Assembly: GCA_002344055.1 (NCBI GenBank) | Contig: DDTH01000001.1 | Coordinates: 56,274-120,273, forward strand | Source: Sphingomonadales bacterium UBA2369 | GTDB taxonomy: Bacteria; Pseudomonadota; Alphaproteobacteria; Sphingomonadales; Sphingomonadaceae | Reading direction: 5' to 3' | Length of the DNA stretch: 64,000 nt | In this document: positions 53,829 through 64,000 of the stretch, piece after piece | Layout of the letters: each line of letters starts with the position of its first letter | Position numbering within the stretch: position 1 is the first letter of the stretch | Notes under the pieces: generated by a model | The model's input: only the letters and a program-made list of their open reading frames with translations | What the model was told of the DNA's origin: nothing | Database searches by the model: none | Position numbers and translations under genes: made by a program

Positions 53829-54494
53829 TCAGCCGCGCGGCTCCTCGAGACTGTAGCCGAGGCCGCGAATGGTGGTGATCACGTCCGCGCCCAGTTTTTT
53901 GCGGATGCGGGTGACGAACACTTCGATCGTGTTCGAATCGCGGTCGAAATCCTGATCGTAGATGTGCTCGATCAGTTCGGTCCGGCTGACCACCTTGCCC
54001 TTGTGATGGAGCAGGTAGGAGAGGAGCTTATACTCCTGCGCGGTAAGCTTCACCGGCTCGCCGTCGAGCGTCACGCGGCCCGAGCGGGTGTCGAGACGGA
54101 CGTCGCCGGCGATCAGTTCGGAACTGGCATTGCCCGAAGCGCGGCGGATCAGCGCGCGCAGGCGGGCGATCAGTTCCTCGGTCTGGAAGGGCTTGGCGAG
54201 ATAATCGTCGGCGCCGGCGTCGAGTCCGGCCACCTTGTCGGACCAGCTGTCACGGGCGGTGAGCACGAGCACCGGGACCTTGATCCCTTCCTTGCGCCAG
54301 CGATCGAGCACGGTCAGCCCGTCCACCTCCGGCAGGCCGAGATCGAGGATGATGGCGTCATAGGCTTCGGTCGAGCCGAGATAATGTCCGTCCTCGCCAT
54401 CCGTGGCGAGATCGACGGCATAGCCCGCGCCTTCCAGCGTCGCGCGCAGCTGCCGGCCGAGATTGGGTTCGTCCTCAACGATCAGGACCCGCAT
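53829..54494 (-). CDS. OmpR/PhoP-type response regulator
   Basis: 221 residues. Receiver domain with acidic pocket VEDEPN, acceptor Asp in IILDLGLPEVDG and LAKPFQ lysine. The winged-helix trans-activation domain includes LTAQEYKLLSYLLHHKGKVV, RDSNTIEVFVTRIRKKLG and the end TIRGLGYSLEE. Paired with the downstream kinase and an upstream PepSY protein, an arrangement seen in envelope-stress and cation-sensing systems. Confidence 0.95.
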   Translation of the reverse strand: MRVLIVEDEPNLGRQLRATLEGAGYAVDLATDGEDGHYLGSTEAYDAIILDLGLPEVDGLTVLDRWRKEGIKVPVLVLTARDSWSDKVAGLDAGADDYLAKPFQTEELIARLRALIRRASGNASSELIAGDVRLDTRSGRVTLDGEPVKLTAQEYKLLSYLLHHKGKVVSRTELIEHIYDQDFDRDSNTIEVFVTRIRKKLGADVITTIRGLGYSLEEPRG

Positions 54495-54652
54495 ATTCGT
54501 CTCCCCAGCGGGCGTCCGATGAACGGCGCCCGTTTTCGTTCATCTTCGCGGGTATGACGGGATTCGCGTCGTTACGGAAGCGGGATTCGCGGACGTGCGG
54601 GACAAGGGCGCTATGACGCCCTGGCGTCAACGGGTGCGATCAGCAGACGCCC

Positions 54653-54973
54653 TTAGCAGCCGAGACAGCGGATCGGGTTGCCGCTGCGCGCGTCCACATC
54701 GACGAGGATCACGTTCGCGCCGCGCATGAAGCGCAGGCGATAGATGGTGCCGCCGATCAGGTCCGCGCCGATCAGGTTCGCGCCCGGCATCCGGGCAGAG
54801 ATGCGGTCGCGGATCACGTTCAGCGGCAGGATGTCGCCCTGCTGCACGCTGCGCGCCGCCTCCAGCCGGTCCGGAGCGCCGCCGCGCACGCGCTGCTGAT
54901 CGCCGGCATGCGCCGGCGCCGCAACCGCGGCGAGCGCGCCCAGGGCGGCCAAAAGGGACAGGGGTTTACGCAT
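54653..54973 (-). CDS. Small exported PepSY-like protein
   Basis: 106 residues with a signal peptide ending AHA. The mature part (ILPLNVIRDRISARMPGANL then GGTIYRLRFMRGANVILVDV then DARSGNPIRCLGC) matches a single PepSY-type domain and ends in a CxxC pair. It is upstream of and co-directional with the response regulator and kinase (158-nt gap). It may modulate the sensor in the periplasm; this is inference from position. Confidence 0.78.
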   Translation of the reverse strand: MRKPLSLLAALGALAAVAAPAHAGDQQRVRGGAPDRLEAARSVQQGDILPLNVIRDRISARMPGANLIGADLIGGTIYRLRFMRGANVILVDVDARSGNPIRCLGC

Positions 54974-55142
54974 TTCGTTACAATCCAAGGGAATCTCTGA
55001 AGGTCGAGGGGCTTATCGCCTCAAGCCATTGAATATCCCCTGAATGCTGGCATTCGGTCTCGTTCATGTTGCGGGATTGCCACAGAATCGCCGCAGGTGA
55101 GGCAATCGTGTCACCGTCGCGTGCGTGCGCCGGCCGGGTTCG

Positions 55143-55673
55143 TCAGGTGGCGCGGCGGGCCGGCAGGGCGCGCGGATCGCGCAGGATCGCGGCCGATACC
55201 AAAGCGACAAGGATGCAGACCGGGCCGATCTCGACGAAGTGGAAGGGGATGCGAATCAGCGGATTGCGATAGGTCTCGCCGAATTCGCGCAGCGCCGCCA
55301 TTTCCGCTTCGATCGCGGCGGGCGCCGCGCCCTCGGCGAGCAATTCGCGCTGGCGCACCTCGCTGAACCAGGCGGTGAAATCGAAGCCCGTCGCGGCGAC
55401 ATAAAGTTCGAACGCGGCGGCATAGATGATCGCCGCGACCAGCCCGATGCCGAGCCCCACTGCCAGAGCGCGGCCGAAGCGGATCACCCCGCCCATCTCC
55501 ACGTCGCGATAGCGCTTCATGCCGACGAAGATCATCGTGAGACCGGCCAGCATCACCAGATAGCCGAACAGAGGCGAACTGCTGTGGCCGAGGAAGCCGG
55601 CCATCACCGCCGCGGTCGAAAGCGCCACGATGATCAGGCCCGCGAGGCCGCCATAGACGATTGGATAGCGCAT
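55143..55673 (-). CDS. DUF4199 membrane protein
   Basis: 176 residues with four hydrophobic segments: GGLAGLIIVALSTAAVMAGF, PLFGYLVMLAGLTMIFVGM, AVGLGIGLVAAIIYAAAFEL and VEIGPVCILVALVSAAIL. A charged loop (SEVRQRELLAEGAAPAAIEA) lies between spans 3 and 4. The YLVMLAGLTMIFVGMKRYRD pattern is typical of DUF4199. It follows the LuxR-type gene by 74 nt on the same strand. Confidence 0.85.
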   Translation of the reverse strand: MRYPIVYGGLAGLIIVALSTAAVMAGFLGHSSSPLFGYLVMLAGLTMIFVGMKRYRDVEMGGVIRFGRALAVGLGIGLVAAIIYAAAFELYVAATGFDFTAWFSEVRQRELLAEGAAPAAIEAEMAALREFGETYRNPLIRIPFHFVEIGPVCILVALVSAAILRDPRALPARRAT

Positions 55674-55747
55674 GATCCGTCCCCCTTGCTGATCGGGCGA
55701 TTTTATTCGCTGTGCGGACGCAAACCTATCGCCCGGACGGGTGATTG

Positions 55748-56164
55748 CTACGGAATCAGCGCCAGAAAACGCGCTTTCTCGATCGCCTGGACGCGGCGCT
55801 GCACCTCAAGCTTCTCATACACCCGCGCCAGATGGGTCTTCACCGTATTGGGCGAGATGCCGAATCGCCGGGCGATCTCCTTGTTCGATTCGCCGCTCGC
55901 CAGCGCCTCCAGCATCTCCACTTCGCGCGGGGACAGACCCAGCGAGCGGATCGCCGCTTCGTTGCGCGCGAACGGCCCGGCCGGGGCGATGCGCGGCGTC
56001 AGCTTCACACCTGCCCAGATGCCGAGCGCGACGAACCCGATGGCAAGCAGGCCGATATAGAGTTCGGTCGAAAAGCTCTGTGCGACATAATGATGCTTCG
56101 CCCACGTGAGCGCCAGCGCCGCCACGGCGAGCGCGATCGCATAAGGGATGATGGTGCGGATCAC
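55748..56164 (-). CDS. Membrane-tethered LuxR-type regulator
   Basis: 138 residues from GTG 56164. Two N-terminal membrane spans (IPYAIALAVAALALTWA and YIGLLAIGFVALGIWAG) are followed by a LuxR/GerE helix-turn-helix: LGLSPREVEMLEALASGESN, KEIARRFGISPNTVKTHLAR, then VYEKLEVQRRVQAIEKA. There is no receiver or autoinducer domain. An upstream frame extension overlaps the amidohydrolase gene and is rejected. Probably a DNA-binding protein held at the membrane, perhaps acting with DUF4199. Confidence 0.8.
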   Translation of the reverse strand: MIRTIIPYAIALAVAALALTWAKHHYVAQSFSTELYIGLLAIGFVALGIWAGVKLTPRIAPAGPFARNEAAIRSLGLSPREVEMLEALASGESNKEIARRFGISPNTVKTHLARVYEKLEVQRRVQAIEKARFLALIP

Positions 56165-56258
56165 GGGCCGGAGACTGGCAGCATCCGCACCCGCGCCGCA
56201 AGTGCCGCTGGCGCGTCCGCCACGCCTTGCTAAGAACGTCCGCAACGGAGGGACGGGA

Positions 56259-57866
56259 ATGATCCGCAAGACACTGGCTATCGCACTTGCTGCTGGACTG
56301 TCGGCTTTGGCCGCACCGGCCGCCATCGCGCAGGATCGCGGCGGCATGGAGCGCGTGCCGGACCGCCAGCCGGGCGAGGGCGAAGGACCCTATAATCGCC
56401 TCGTCATCCGCAACGCGATGATGATCGAGGGCAGCGGGCAGCCGCCGCGCGGCCCGGTCGACATCGTCGTCTCCGGCAACCGGATCGAGAGCATCCAGAG
56501 CGCCGGGACGCCGGGCCTGCCGCTGCGGGCCAATCGCCCGCCGCAGGGCGCGGACCGGGAAATCGACGCGACGGGCATGACCGTCATGCCGGGCTTCGTC
56601 GATGTGCACGGCCACAATGGCGATCCCGACAAGGCGAACAATGCGACCTACGGCTACCGGCTGTGGCTGGCACATGGCGTCACGACTGTACGCGGCGTGG
56701 GCCTCTATTTCGGCGTGAACAACGCCTCGCTCGACGATCGCCGCCGCAGCGCCGCCAACACGATCGTCGCGCCGCGCCTGTTCGCTTATTGCGCGGTTGG
56801 CGATTGCTGGCCGAACGGCGCGGTGCGCACGCCGGAGCAGGGCCGCGCCTGGGTCCGCTGGCTCGCCGCCAACGGCTATGACGGCGTGAAATTGTTCAAC
56901 AGCGAGCCGGCCGCGGTGACGCAAGCGGTGATCGAGGAAGCGCGCGCCCAGCGGCTCGGCACCGTCGCGCATCTTGGCCAGGGCGGCGTCGCCGAAGTGA
57001 ACGCCGATCGCGCGACCGAATATGGCCTCCGCGGCATCACGCACTTTTATGGCCATTTCGAGAGCCTGCTCCGCGACCGGCGGCTGCCCTCCTACCCGGT
57101 CGATTATAACATGGCCGACGAGCAATGGCGGTTCAGCCAGGTGGCACGGCTCGCCGATCAGGCGGTCGAGCCCGGCTCGCCGGAATGGCGGGCCTATCTG
57201 GAGCGGCTGCTGGAACGCAATGTCACCATGTCGCCCACCTTCAACATCTATTCCGCGAGCCGCGACGTGATGCGGGCGCGCACCGCGGAATGGCACGATC
57301 GCTACACGCTGCCGTCATTGCAGCGCTTCTTCCAGCCGAGCCGGGAACATCACGGCTCCTATTTCTGGGACTGGACCACGCATGACGAGGTGGCGTGGCG
57401 GCGCTTCTTCCAGCTCTGGATGCGGCTGGTGAACGATTACAAGAATATGGGCGGGCGGGTCACGGTCGGCTCCGACCCCGGCTATATCTATCAGAGCTGG
57501 GGCTTCCCCTACATTTCCGAGTTGGAGATGCTGCAGGAGGCCGGCTTCGCGCCGCTGGAGGTGATCCAGGCCGCGACGATCAATGGCGCGCGCGAGATTT
57601 ACGCGGCGCGGGGCGAGGAGCCGCCTTTCGGGCTGGTCCGCGTCGGGATGATGGCCGATCTGGTGATCGTGCCGGGCAATCCGCTCGCGAACCTGAAGCT
57701 GCTCTACGGCACCGGCCACGAGGTGCTGAACCCGGCGACCAACCGGGTCGAACGGGTCGGCGGCGTACGTTGGACGATCAAGGACGGCATCGTCTATAAT
57801 GCCCCGGCTCTGCTGGAGAGCGTGGCGCGGATGGTCGAGGAGGCACGGGCGCGGGAAGCGCGCTAG
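56259..57866 (+). CDS. Exported amidohydrolase-family protein
   Basis: 535 residues with a signal peptide (TLAIALAAGLSALAAPAAIA). It has the amidohydrolase entry motif PGFVDVHGHNGD (HxH), later GTVAHLGQGG and GITHFYGHFES metal ligands, VGSDPGY (catalytic Asp), and the C-terminal AATINGAREIYAARGE to GMMADLVIVPGNPL. ATG 56259 follows GGAGGGACGG. Probably a periplasmic hydrolase of the imidazolonepropionase/prolidase-like branch; substrate unknown. Confidence 0.88.
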   Translation: MIRKTLAIALAAGLSALAAPAAIAQDRGGMERVPDRQPGEGEGPYNRLVIRNAMMIEGSGQPPRGPVDIVVSGNRIESIQSAGTPGLPLRANRPPQGADREIDATGMTVMPGFVDVHGHNGDPDKANNATYGYRLWLAHGVTTVRGVGLYFGVNNASLDDRRRSAANTIVAPRLFAYCAVGDCWPNGAVRTPEQGRAWVRWLAANGYDGVKLFNSEPAAVTQAVIEEARAQRLGTVAHLGQGGVAEVNADRATEYGLRGITHFYGHFESLLRDRRLPSYPVDYNMADEQWRFSQVARLADQAVEPGSPEWRAYLERLLERNVTMSPTFNIYSASRDVMRARTAEWHDRYTLPSLQRFFQPSREHHGSYFWDWTTHDEVAWRRFFQLWMRLVNDYKNMGGRVTVGSDPGYIYQSWGFPYISELEMLQEAGFAPLEVIQAATINGAREIYAARGEEPPFGLVRVGMMADLVIVPGNPLANLKLLYGTGHEVLNPATNRVERVGGVRWTIKDGIVYNAPALLESVARMVEEARAREAR

Positions 57867-57897
57867 AGCGCTATCCCGCACGCCCATCCGCCCGGCT

Positions 57898-58872
57898 TTA
57901 CCGCCGCGCCGTGCCTTCGCGGATGATGCGCTGCGCTTCCGCGATCGCGGCCGGGGTCTGCATCCGGCCTTCGGCTACTTCCGTACCCATTTCGAACAGG
58001 CGGCCGGCGAGGGTGTTGCCCATCTGCGGCTCTTCGACGAGCGTGATGCCGTCGCCCGTCCGCTCGGCGCGGCTCCATTCCGCCCGCACCGCCGCCCAAT
58101 ATTCGCGGCTGCCGGCCCAGTAAGTGTCGGCTGCAGCGACATTATAGTCGCTGAACGGCGTATAGGTGTTCAGCAGGCTTTCCTGCACGAACGGCACGAT
58201 CTGCCCGTCGACCAGGCCGAGCTTCTGATTGTCCTGCCAGTGGATCCAGCCGCCGTCCGGGGTCGAGGCGTGGCGGTTCACGGCCAGATAGCGGTCGTAG
58301 CGCGGGCTGCGGGTCGCATCGCGGCGAGCGAGCGGGCGCAGGCCCGGATTGGATTCCCAGCGGCGGACGCCGGCATTGTTCACCCAGCGGCCGACGCCGC
58401 CATAACGGGGCGAATCGTCGACCTGCCAGACGGTCTGCGACCAGGCGCCGCGGCGCTGGGCGGCAGGGACTGCTTCCCGGTTCCAGCGGCCCTGACCGGC
58501 ATACATCAGCACGGTTTCCGGCTCGTAGGTCCAGTCCTGCCGCCAATGCTTGATGACATGGACCTGGCCGCCATGCTCGGCGACCAGCATGTGCTGCAGG
58601 CTGATGAAGCGGCCGGTATCCTCGATCACCCGGACGACCTCGTGGCCGCCGGAGGTCGAAGCGGCGATCGGCGTATAGTCGCTGCGCCACGAGGTGGTTT
58701 CGCGCATGTCGAAACGGACCCGGTAATTGCCGGCCATCGCCAGGATCGACTGGCGATCGGCCTCGAAGGCGGAGGCGGCGGGCGCCTGCGCCGTAGCCGG
58801 ACGCGGCTGTTCGGCGGTGACGTTATTGGCGGGAGCGGCCGCCAGTGCGGCGAGCAGGAAAAGCGTCTTCAT
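57898..58872 (-). CDS. Exported DUF6607 protein
   Basis: 324 residues with a signal peptide. The mature part is rich in Trp, Tyr and Arg (GNYRVRFDMRETTSW; VHVIKHWRQDWTYEP; YAGQGRWNREAV; SRYDRYL-like repeats), which I recognise as DUF6607, a family often found beside TonB-dependent receptors. Third gene of the Fur-box operon, 33 nt after the chelatase-like gene. No catalytic motif is evident; role unknown. Confidence 0.8.
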   Translation of the reverse strand: MKTLFLLAALAAAPANNVTAEQPRPATAQAPAASAFEADRQSILAMAGNYRVRFDMRETTSWRSDYTPIAASTSGGHEVVRVIEDTGRFISLQHMLVAEHGGQVHVIKHWRQDWTYEPETVLMYAGQGRWNREAVPAAQRRGAWSQTVWQVDDSPRYGGVGRWVNNAGVRRWESNPGLRPLARRDATRSPRYDRYLAVNRHASTPDGGWIHWQDNQKLGLVDGQIVPFVQESLLNTYTPFSDYNVAAADTYWAGSREYWAAVRAEWSRAERTGDGITLVEEPQMGNTLAGRLFEMGTEVAEGRMQTPAAIAEAQRIIREGTARR

Positions 58873-58905
58873 CTTGGTCTCCGTGGGCGGCTCGGCCCGG
58901 AATGT

Positions 58906-59820
58906 TCAATTGGCGGGTGCGTTCAGTTGAGTGCGCAATTCGTCGGCCTGGCGGCGGACCCAGCGTTCCACTTCGGGGCTGGGCAGCAGGCCGCGGCGGT
59001 CGGCCTCGTAAGTGACGCCCTCCAGCACGCGGGCATAGGGGCCGAAGCCGGTCACCCGGTAGGGCAGGACGAGCAGGCGGCCGTTGTTGCGCGCGGCTTC
59101 GGCGGCCAGCGCGTGGATGCGGGCTTCCGAAGCGGCACGCTTGTCCGGCCAATCCTCGCGCAGGCTTTCGACATGGACGGCGCGGAAGGGTGCGTGGCTG
59201 CGCAATGCCTCGGCACGGGCGCTGATCTCGCTGATCCAGCGCGCATTTTCGGCATCGTCTTCCGGCCCGTGGGCGAGGATCAGCACTGTCTCGTCGCGGG
59301 GCGTGCGGCTGATCGGGCCGACCCGGTCGACCAGCACCGCGCCCATTTCCCGCGCATTCGCCAGGCCTTCATGGCTCAGCGCGAAGCGGGAGCTGGTCTC
59401 GATCCGCCAGAGCGACATGTCGTGGCCGCCATGAGCCGCGCCGTGCCCGGCATGGGCATCGGCGGCCGGACGCGGTCCGGCGCCGGGGCGCATGCCAAGG
59501 ATCTGCTCGGTCCGCTCCTTCCAGCTCTCGCCGCTGATGAACAGACGGACGACGCCGATGCGGCGCGCCCCCCGCGCTTCCAGCCGCCGGACCGCGCCCT
59601 GGATGCTGTTCGGATCGGCCATGCCGAAGGCGAGTTCGAGCCGATAGTCGCGTCCCAGCGGCGCGAGCATCGCCTCGACTTCGCTGTTCCAGGCCGGTCC
59701 GCCGCCATGCGCCATGACCAGCACGCCGAAATCGTCATTGGCGGGCTGGGCCGACGCGCGGCCGGCCGGAGCGGCGAGCAGCACGAATGCGGCAAGCAAT
59801 ATTCCGAAGAAGCGGATCAT
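58906..59820 (-). CDS. Exported CbiX/SirB chelatase-fold protein
   Basis: 304 residues with a signal peptide (GILLAAFVLLAAPAGRASAQ). Two class II chelatase half-domains can be seen, each opening with a strand ending in histidine: GVLVMAHGG (His38) and VLILAHGPEDD (His184). Between them lies a His-rich loop (DAHAGHGAAHGGHD, residues 121-134). Cytoplasmic CbiX and SirB insert Co or Fe into sirohydrochlorin; an exported form next to a TonB receptor suggests a periplasmic metal or tetrapyrrole role. Starts 12 nt after the receptor gene. Confidence 0.82.
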   Translation of the reverse strand: MIRFFGILLAAFVLLAAPAGRASAQPANDDFGVLVMAHGGGPAWNSEVEAMLAPLGRDYRLELAFGMADPNSIQGAVRRLEARGARRIGVVRLFISGESWKERTEQILGMRPGAGPRPAADAHAGHGAAHGGHDMSLWRIETSSRFALSHEGLANAREMGAVLVDRVGPISRTPRDETVLILAHGPEDDAENARWISEISARAEALRSHAPFRAVHVESLREDWPDKRAASEARIHALAAEAARNNGRLLVLPYRVTGFGPYARVLEGVTYEADRRGLLPSPEVERWVRRQADELRTQLNAPAN

Positions 59821-59832
59821 CTGTGTGGAACC

Positions 59833-62076
59833 TCAGTAGCGAACCGTCAGCGATACACGGGCATGACGGCCGGGGTGCGTATAGGCATCCGCCACCGCCG
59901 AAGTCGCCGCGATGCCCGCGACATCGCCCCACAGCGAATAGCGCTCATCGGTCAGATTGAATATACCCGCGCGCACGGTCAGAAAATCGCTGATGCGGAC
60001 ATGGCCGGTCAGGTCGAAGACAAGCGATTCGTTCGGCCGGAAGCAGGTATTGGCCCCGCAGACGCCGGTCGTTTCGTCCAGTTCCTTGCGGGCATTGTAG
60101 GTCGCCATCAGCTGCCCGCCGAAGCGGCCGCCCGGATCGCGATAGCCGACGCCGCCGACCACCGTCCACGGATCGATGCTGGACAGCGGCGCGGTCGTGC
60201 CGTTCGGCTGGACCGTCTGGCCATCGGCATAGGCGAAGGCGAGGTTGGCGGTGATGCCGTTGCGCAGGTTCAATGCCGCGCGGCCTTCGACGCCGCTAAT
60301 CTCCACGCCCGTCAGGTTGACGAACTGGAAGATGATTGGGTCGGCCACCGTGCCGGTGCCGCTCACCTGCTGCTGGCTGATGAAATCGTCATAAGTGCCG
60401 GTGAAGGCGGTCAGCCCGGCGTTGAAGATGCCGCTGCTGTAGCGGATTCCCCCCTCGTACGTTTCGCTCGTTTCCGGGCGAAGGTTCGGATTGGGGATCG
60501 AGCGATAGGAGGAGAAAGGCGAGGTGAGATTTTCGAAGAAATTGTTCACCTGGCTCGGCGCGGGCGCCTTGAAGCCCGACGCGTAATTTCCGTACAGGCT
60601 GAAGCCGCCGCCGAGCTGGCCGACGATGCCGAAGCGCGGCGTGACGCGCGAATCATCCTGTGCACTGCCAACGAAGGTCGGCAGCAGCGGATCATTTTCC
60701 GGATCCAGGCTGTACGCGTCGAAGCGCACCGCAGGATAGAGCGTCACGGCGCCGCCGAACAACTCGATCTCATCGGTCAGATACAGACCGGCGAGAGTGA
60801 AATCGGTGACCGGGAAGGCGCGGGTCGGATAGACCTCGCCCGCCGGCGGAACGGTGCCGCTGCGCAGGCCTTCCTGCGTGGTCTTCGAAATGTCGCCACC
60901 GAAGATGACATTGTGGCGAATGCCGCCGGTGTTGAAGACCAGCCGCGCCTCGGCGCTGGCGCCGATCACGGCATTGTCGAAGGTGTTGATGCGGGTGCGG
61001 TCGGCCGCGGTCAGGCGGTCTTCGGCGGTGAACTGATAATTCTCCGCTTCCTGCCAATAAACGGCCGCCTGGGCGAAATCGAGGACGCCCTGGCCGTCAT
61101 AGCGCCAGTCGAGGCTCAGCCGCCGGCGCTCGGTCGTGTCGCGCGCCTGCAGGTCGATCACCGCCGTGGCGGGAAGCACCGCCGGCGCGACCGGCGGCGC
61201 GGTACGCCCGCTCAGCACGTCGGTCTCGACCAGGCCATCGCCCCATTCGCCGGTCAGGCGGAAGCGATGGCCTCCGCCCGGCGCGAACACGATGCGGGCG
61301 AGCAGGGCGTTGGACGTGGTGTCCTGCGGATTGGGCCGCGTGCGGCGGCTGTCGGGCGAGTCGTTGGTGCCCTGATTGTCCAGTTCGTGGCCGTCGCGCC
61401 GGGTATAGCTGATCAGACCGGACCAGGCGCCCGACTGGCCGGCGAGCAAGGCGGTCTCGGCGAATTCCTCGCTCGATCCGTCATAGCCGATCCGGCCCAT
61501 GGCGGCGAAGTTGCGGCCCGGCTCGATCAGATCGCCGGGATCGCTGGTGGTGAAGCTGACCGCGCCGGCCAGGCCGTCCGAGCCGTACAGGCCCGAGGCC
61601 GGGCCGCGCAGAATCTCGACCGACTTGACGATGCCGAGATCGACATAGTCGCCGCGGCCGGCATTCTGGGCGCCGAAGGTGAAGCCGTCCGGCACGCGGA
61701 TGCCGTCCACCTGGATCAGCACGCGATTGCCGCCGATGCCGCGAATGCGGAAGCCGCTATTCTGGTCGCGGCCGGTCGTGCCCAGCGCGGCGCCGAAGCG
61801 GGCGGGCTGGCGGGGGACGCTCACGCCCGGCTCGTAGCGGACGAGGTCGCGCACGTCGGAGGCGAGTTCGTCGGCGATCTGCTCCTCGTCGATCACCGTG
61901 ACCGTGGCGGGAACTTCATCGACCGGGCGCGGCGCGCGCGTCGCGGTGACCGTGATTTCCTGACCCGACGCCGGCGGCTGACTGGCCTGGTCGGCTGCGG
62001 CCAGTTCGACCGGCTGTGCCAAGGCATGAGCCGGCAGCAATGCCAGCGCGCTGCCGGCCATAAGGAAACGACGCAT
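59833..62076 (-). CDS. TonB-dependent outer-membrane receptor, haem/siderophore type
   Basis: 747 residues with signal peptide ending ALAQ. A TonB-box-like EITVTATR leads the plug domain (VPATVTVIDEEQIADELASD; VEILRGPASGLYGSDGLAG). A 22-strand barrel follows, ending RHARVSLTVRY with the terminal aromatic. In the barrel, SGFKAP and NPNLRPE match the FRAP/NPNL boxes of haem and haemoglobin receptors, although no His lies between them as in classical haem receptors. Headed by a Fur-box-like site, so iron control is likely. Confidence 0.92.
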   Translation of the reverse strand: MRRFLMAGSALALLPAHALAQPVELAAADQASQPPASGQEITVTATRAPRPVDEVPATVTVIDEEQIADELASDVRDLVRYEPGVSVPRQPARFGAALGTTGRDQNSGFRIRGIGGNRVLIQVDGIRVPDGFTFGAQNAGRGDYVDLGIVKSVEILRGPASGLYGSDGLAGAVSFTTSDPGDLIEPGRNFAAMGRIGYDGSSEEFAETALLAGQSGAWSGLISYTRRDGHELDNQGTNDSPDSRRTRPNPQDTTSNALLARIVFAPGGGHRFRLTGEWGDGLVETDVLSGRTAPPVAPAVLPATAVIDLQARDTTERRRLSLDWRYDGQGVLDFAQAAVYWQEAENYQFTAEDRLTAADRTRINTFDNAVIGASAEARLVFNTGGIRHNVIFGGDISKTTQEGLRSGTVPPAGEVYPTRAFPVTDFTLAGLYLTDEIELFGGAVTLYPAVRFDAYSLDPENDPLLPTFVGSAQDDSRVTPRFGIVGQLGGGFSLYGNYASGFKAPAPSQVNNFFENLTSPFSSYRSIPNPNLRPETSETYEGGIRYSSGIFNAGLTAFTGTYDDFISQQQVSGTGTVADPIIFQFVNLTGVEISGVEGRAALNLRNGITANLAFAYADGQTVQPNGTTAPLSSIDPWTVVGGVGYRDPGGRFGGQLMATYNARKELDETTGVCGANTCFRPNESLVFDLTGHVRISDFLTVRAGIFNLTDERYSLWGDVAGIAATSAVADAYTHPGRHARVSLTVRY

Positions 62077-62094
62077 AAATCCCCGCTTTGCTAA

Positions 62095-62109
62095 TGAGAA
62101 CGATTCTCA
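62095..62109 (-). promoter_or_regulatory. Fur-box-like operator
   Basis: TGAGAACGATTCTCA is a 7-1-7 inverted repeat with 6 of 7 pairs matched, preceded by AA, close to the Fur consensus in proteobacteria. It lies 19 nt upstream of the receptor ATG, where a bound repressor would block transcription, and about 90 nt upstream of the divergent ABC-F gene. Confidence 0.75.
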
Positions 62110-62198
62110 CTCGCGTTAGAAAGCTGATTGTGCGGCGTCAATGGGCTTTGCGGTGGGGCGGGTGGCGTTTCGCTACGGGTGTCCCTAAGTCGCCCGCC

Positions 62199-63989
<1,791 letters not shown>

Positions 63990-64000
63990 CGGCTGGCCGT

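Noticed and set aside
57799..62094. A 1431-codon plus-strand open frame across the TonB-receptor operon
   Set aside because: It is antisense to three well-supported genes, is Arg/Gly/His-rich in the way GC-rich antisense frames are, and shows no domain.

Overview
The window is GC-rich, densely packed chromosomal DNA from an alphaproteobacterium, most likely order Sphingomonadales. The evidence is the gene order murD-ftsW-murG-murC-murB-ddl-ftsQ-ftsA-ftsZ with 4-nt stop/start overlaps, the FtsZ tail (DIPRFLNRQNNQ), a MipZ-type ATPase, a DivK-type regulator beside a DUF3572 protein and rpmG, and the ligase-associated Lhr/Exo/PdeM repair set. Genus was not determined. No rRNA, tRNA, CRISPR array or intact transposase gene was seen.

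Layout. 1-10.6 kb: 3' half of the division/cell-wall (dcw) cluster, closed by a strong terminator after ftsZ. 10.7-14.35 kb: a small lipoprotein, a TPR/SPOR envelope protein and a dGTPase-like HD hydrolase. 14.4-18.66 kb: an accessory island. It holds a short HTH-like protein, a HigBA toxin-antitoxin pair under a palindromic operator-promoter, a block of short repeats at whose edges three genes are cut (PemK-like toxin, DUF433, FMN-dependent alpha-hydroxy-acid dehydrogenase), and a compact restriction-modification locus (methylase divergent from a controller and a putative nuclease). 18.76-22.3 kb: argS, a SPOR protein and nagZ. 22.3-26.6 kb (minus strand): PhyH-like dioxygenase, etfA, etfB, a second CxCG lipoprotein and sucC.

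26.7-39.8 kb: an exported repeat protein, then PdeM, a hybrid histidine kinase, an M19 dipeptidase, an Lhr-type helicase and an MBL-fold exonuclease (a ligase-associated repair set with no ligase in view), then phosphomannomutase, a membrane J-domain protein and MipZ. 39.9-48.9 kb: panC, a Sel1-like protein, cytochrome b561, exported enzymes, a ricin-type lectin, and a five-gene minus-strand operon (DUF3572, HAD, SDR, RidA, GNAT). 48.95-57.9 kb: DivK, rpmG, polyprenyl diphosphate synthase, an exported serine hydrolase, a PepSY/response regulator/sensor kinase set, a membrane-tethered LuxR-type regulator with a DUF4199 protein, and an amidohydrolase. 57.9-62.1 kb: a minus-strand operon of TonB-dependent receptor, exported CbiX-like chelatase-fold protein and DUF6607 protein, headed by a Fur-box-like palindrome. 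An ABC-F ATPase closes the window.

The two most interesting regions are the iron-type operon (59-62 kb), where an exported chelatase-fold protein suggests periplasmic metal or tetrapyrrole handling, and the 14.4-18.7 kb island, where repeats coincide exactly with gene truncations next to an apparently intact restriction-modification system with overlapping, leaderless-type control signals.
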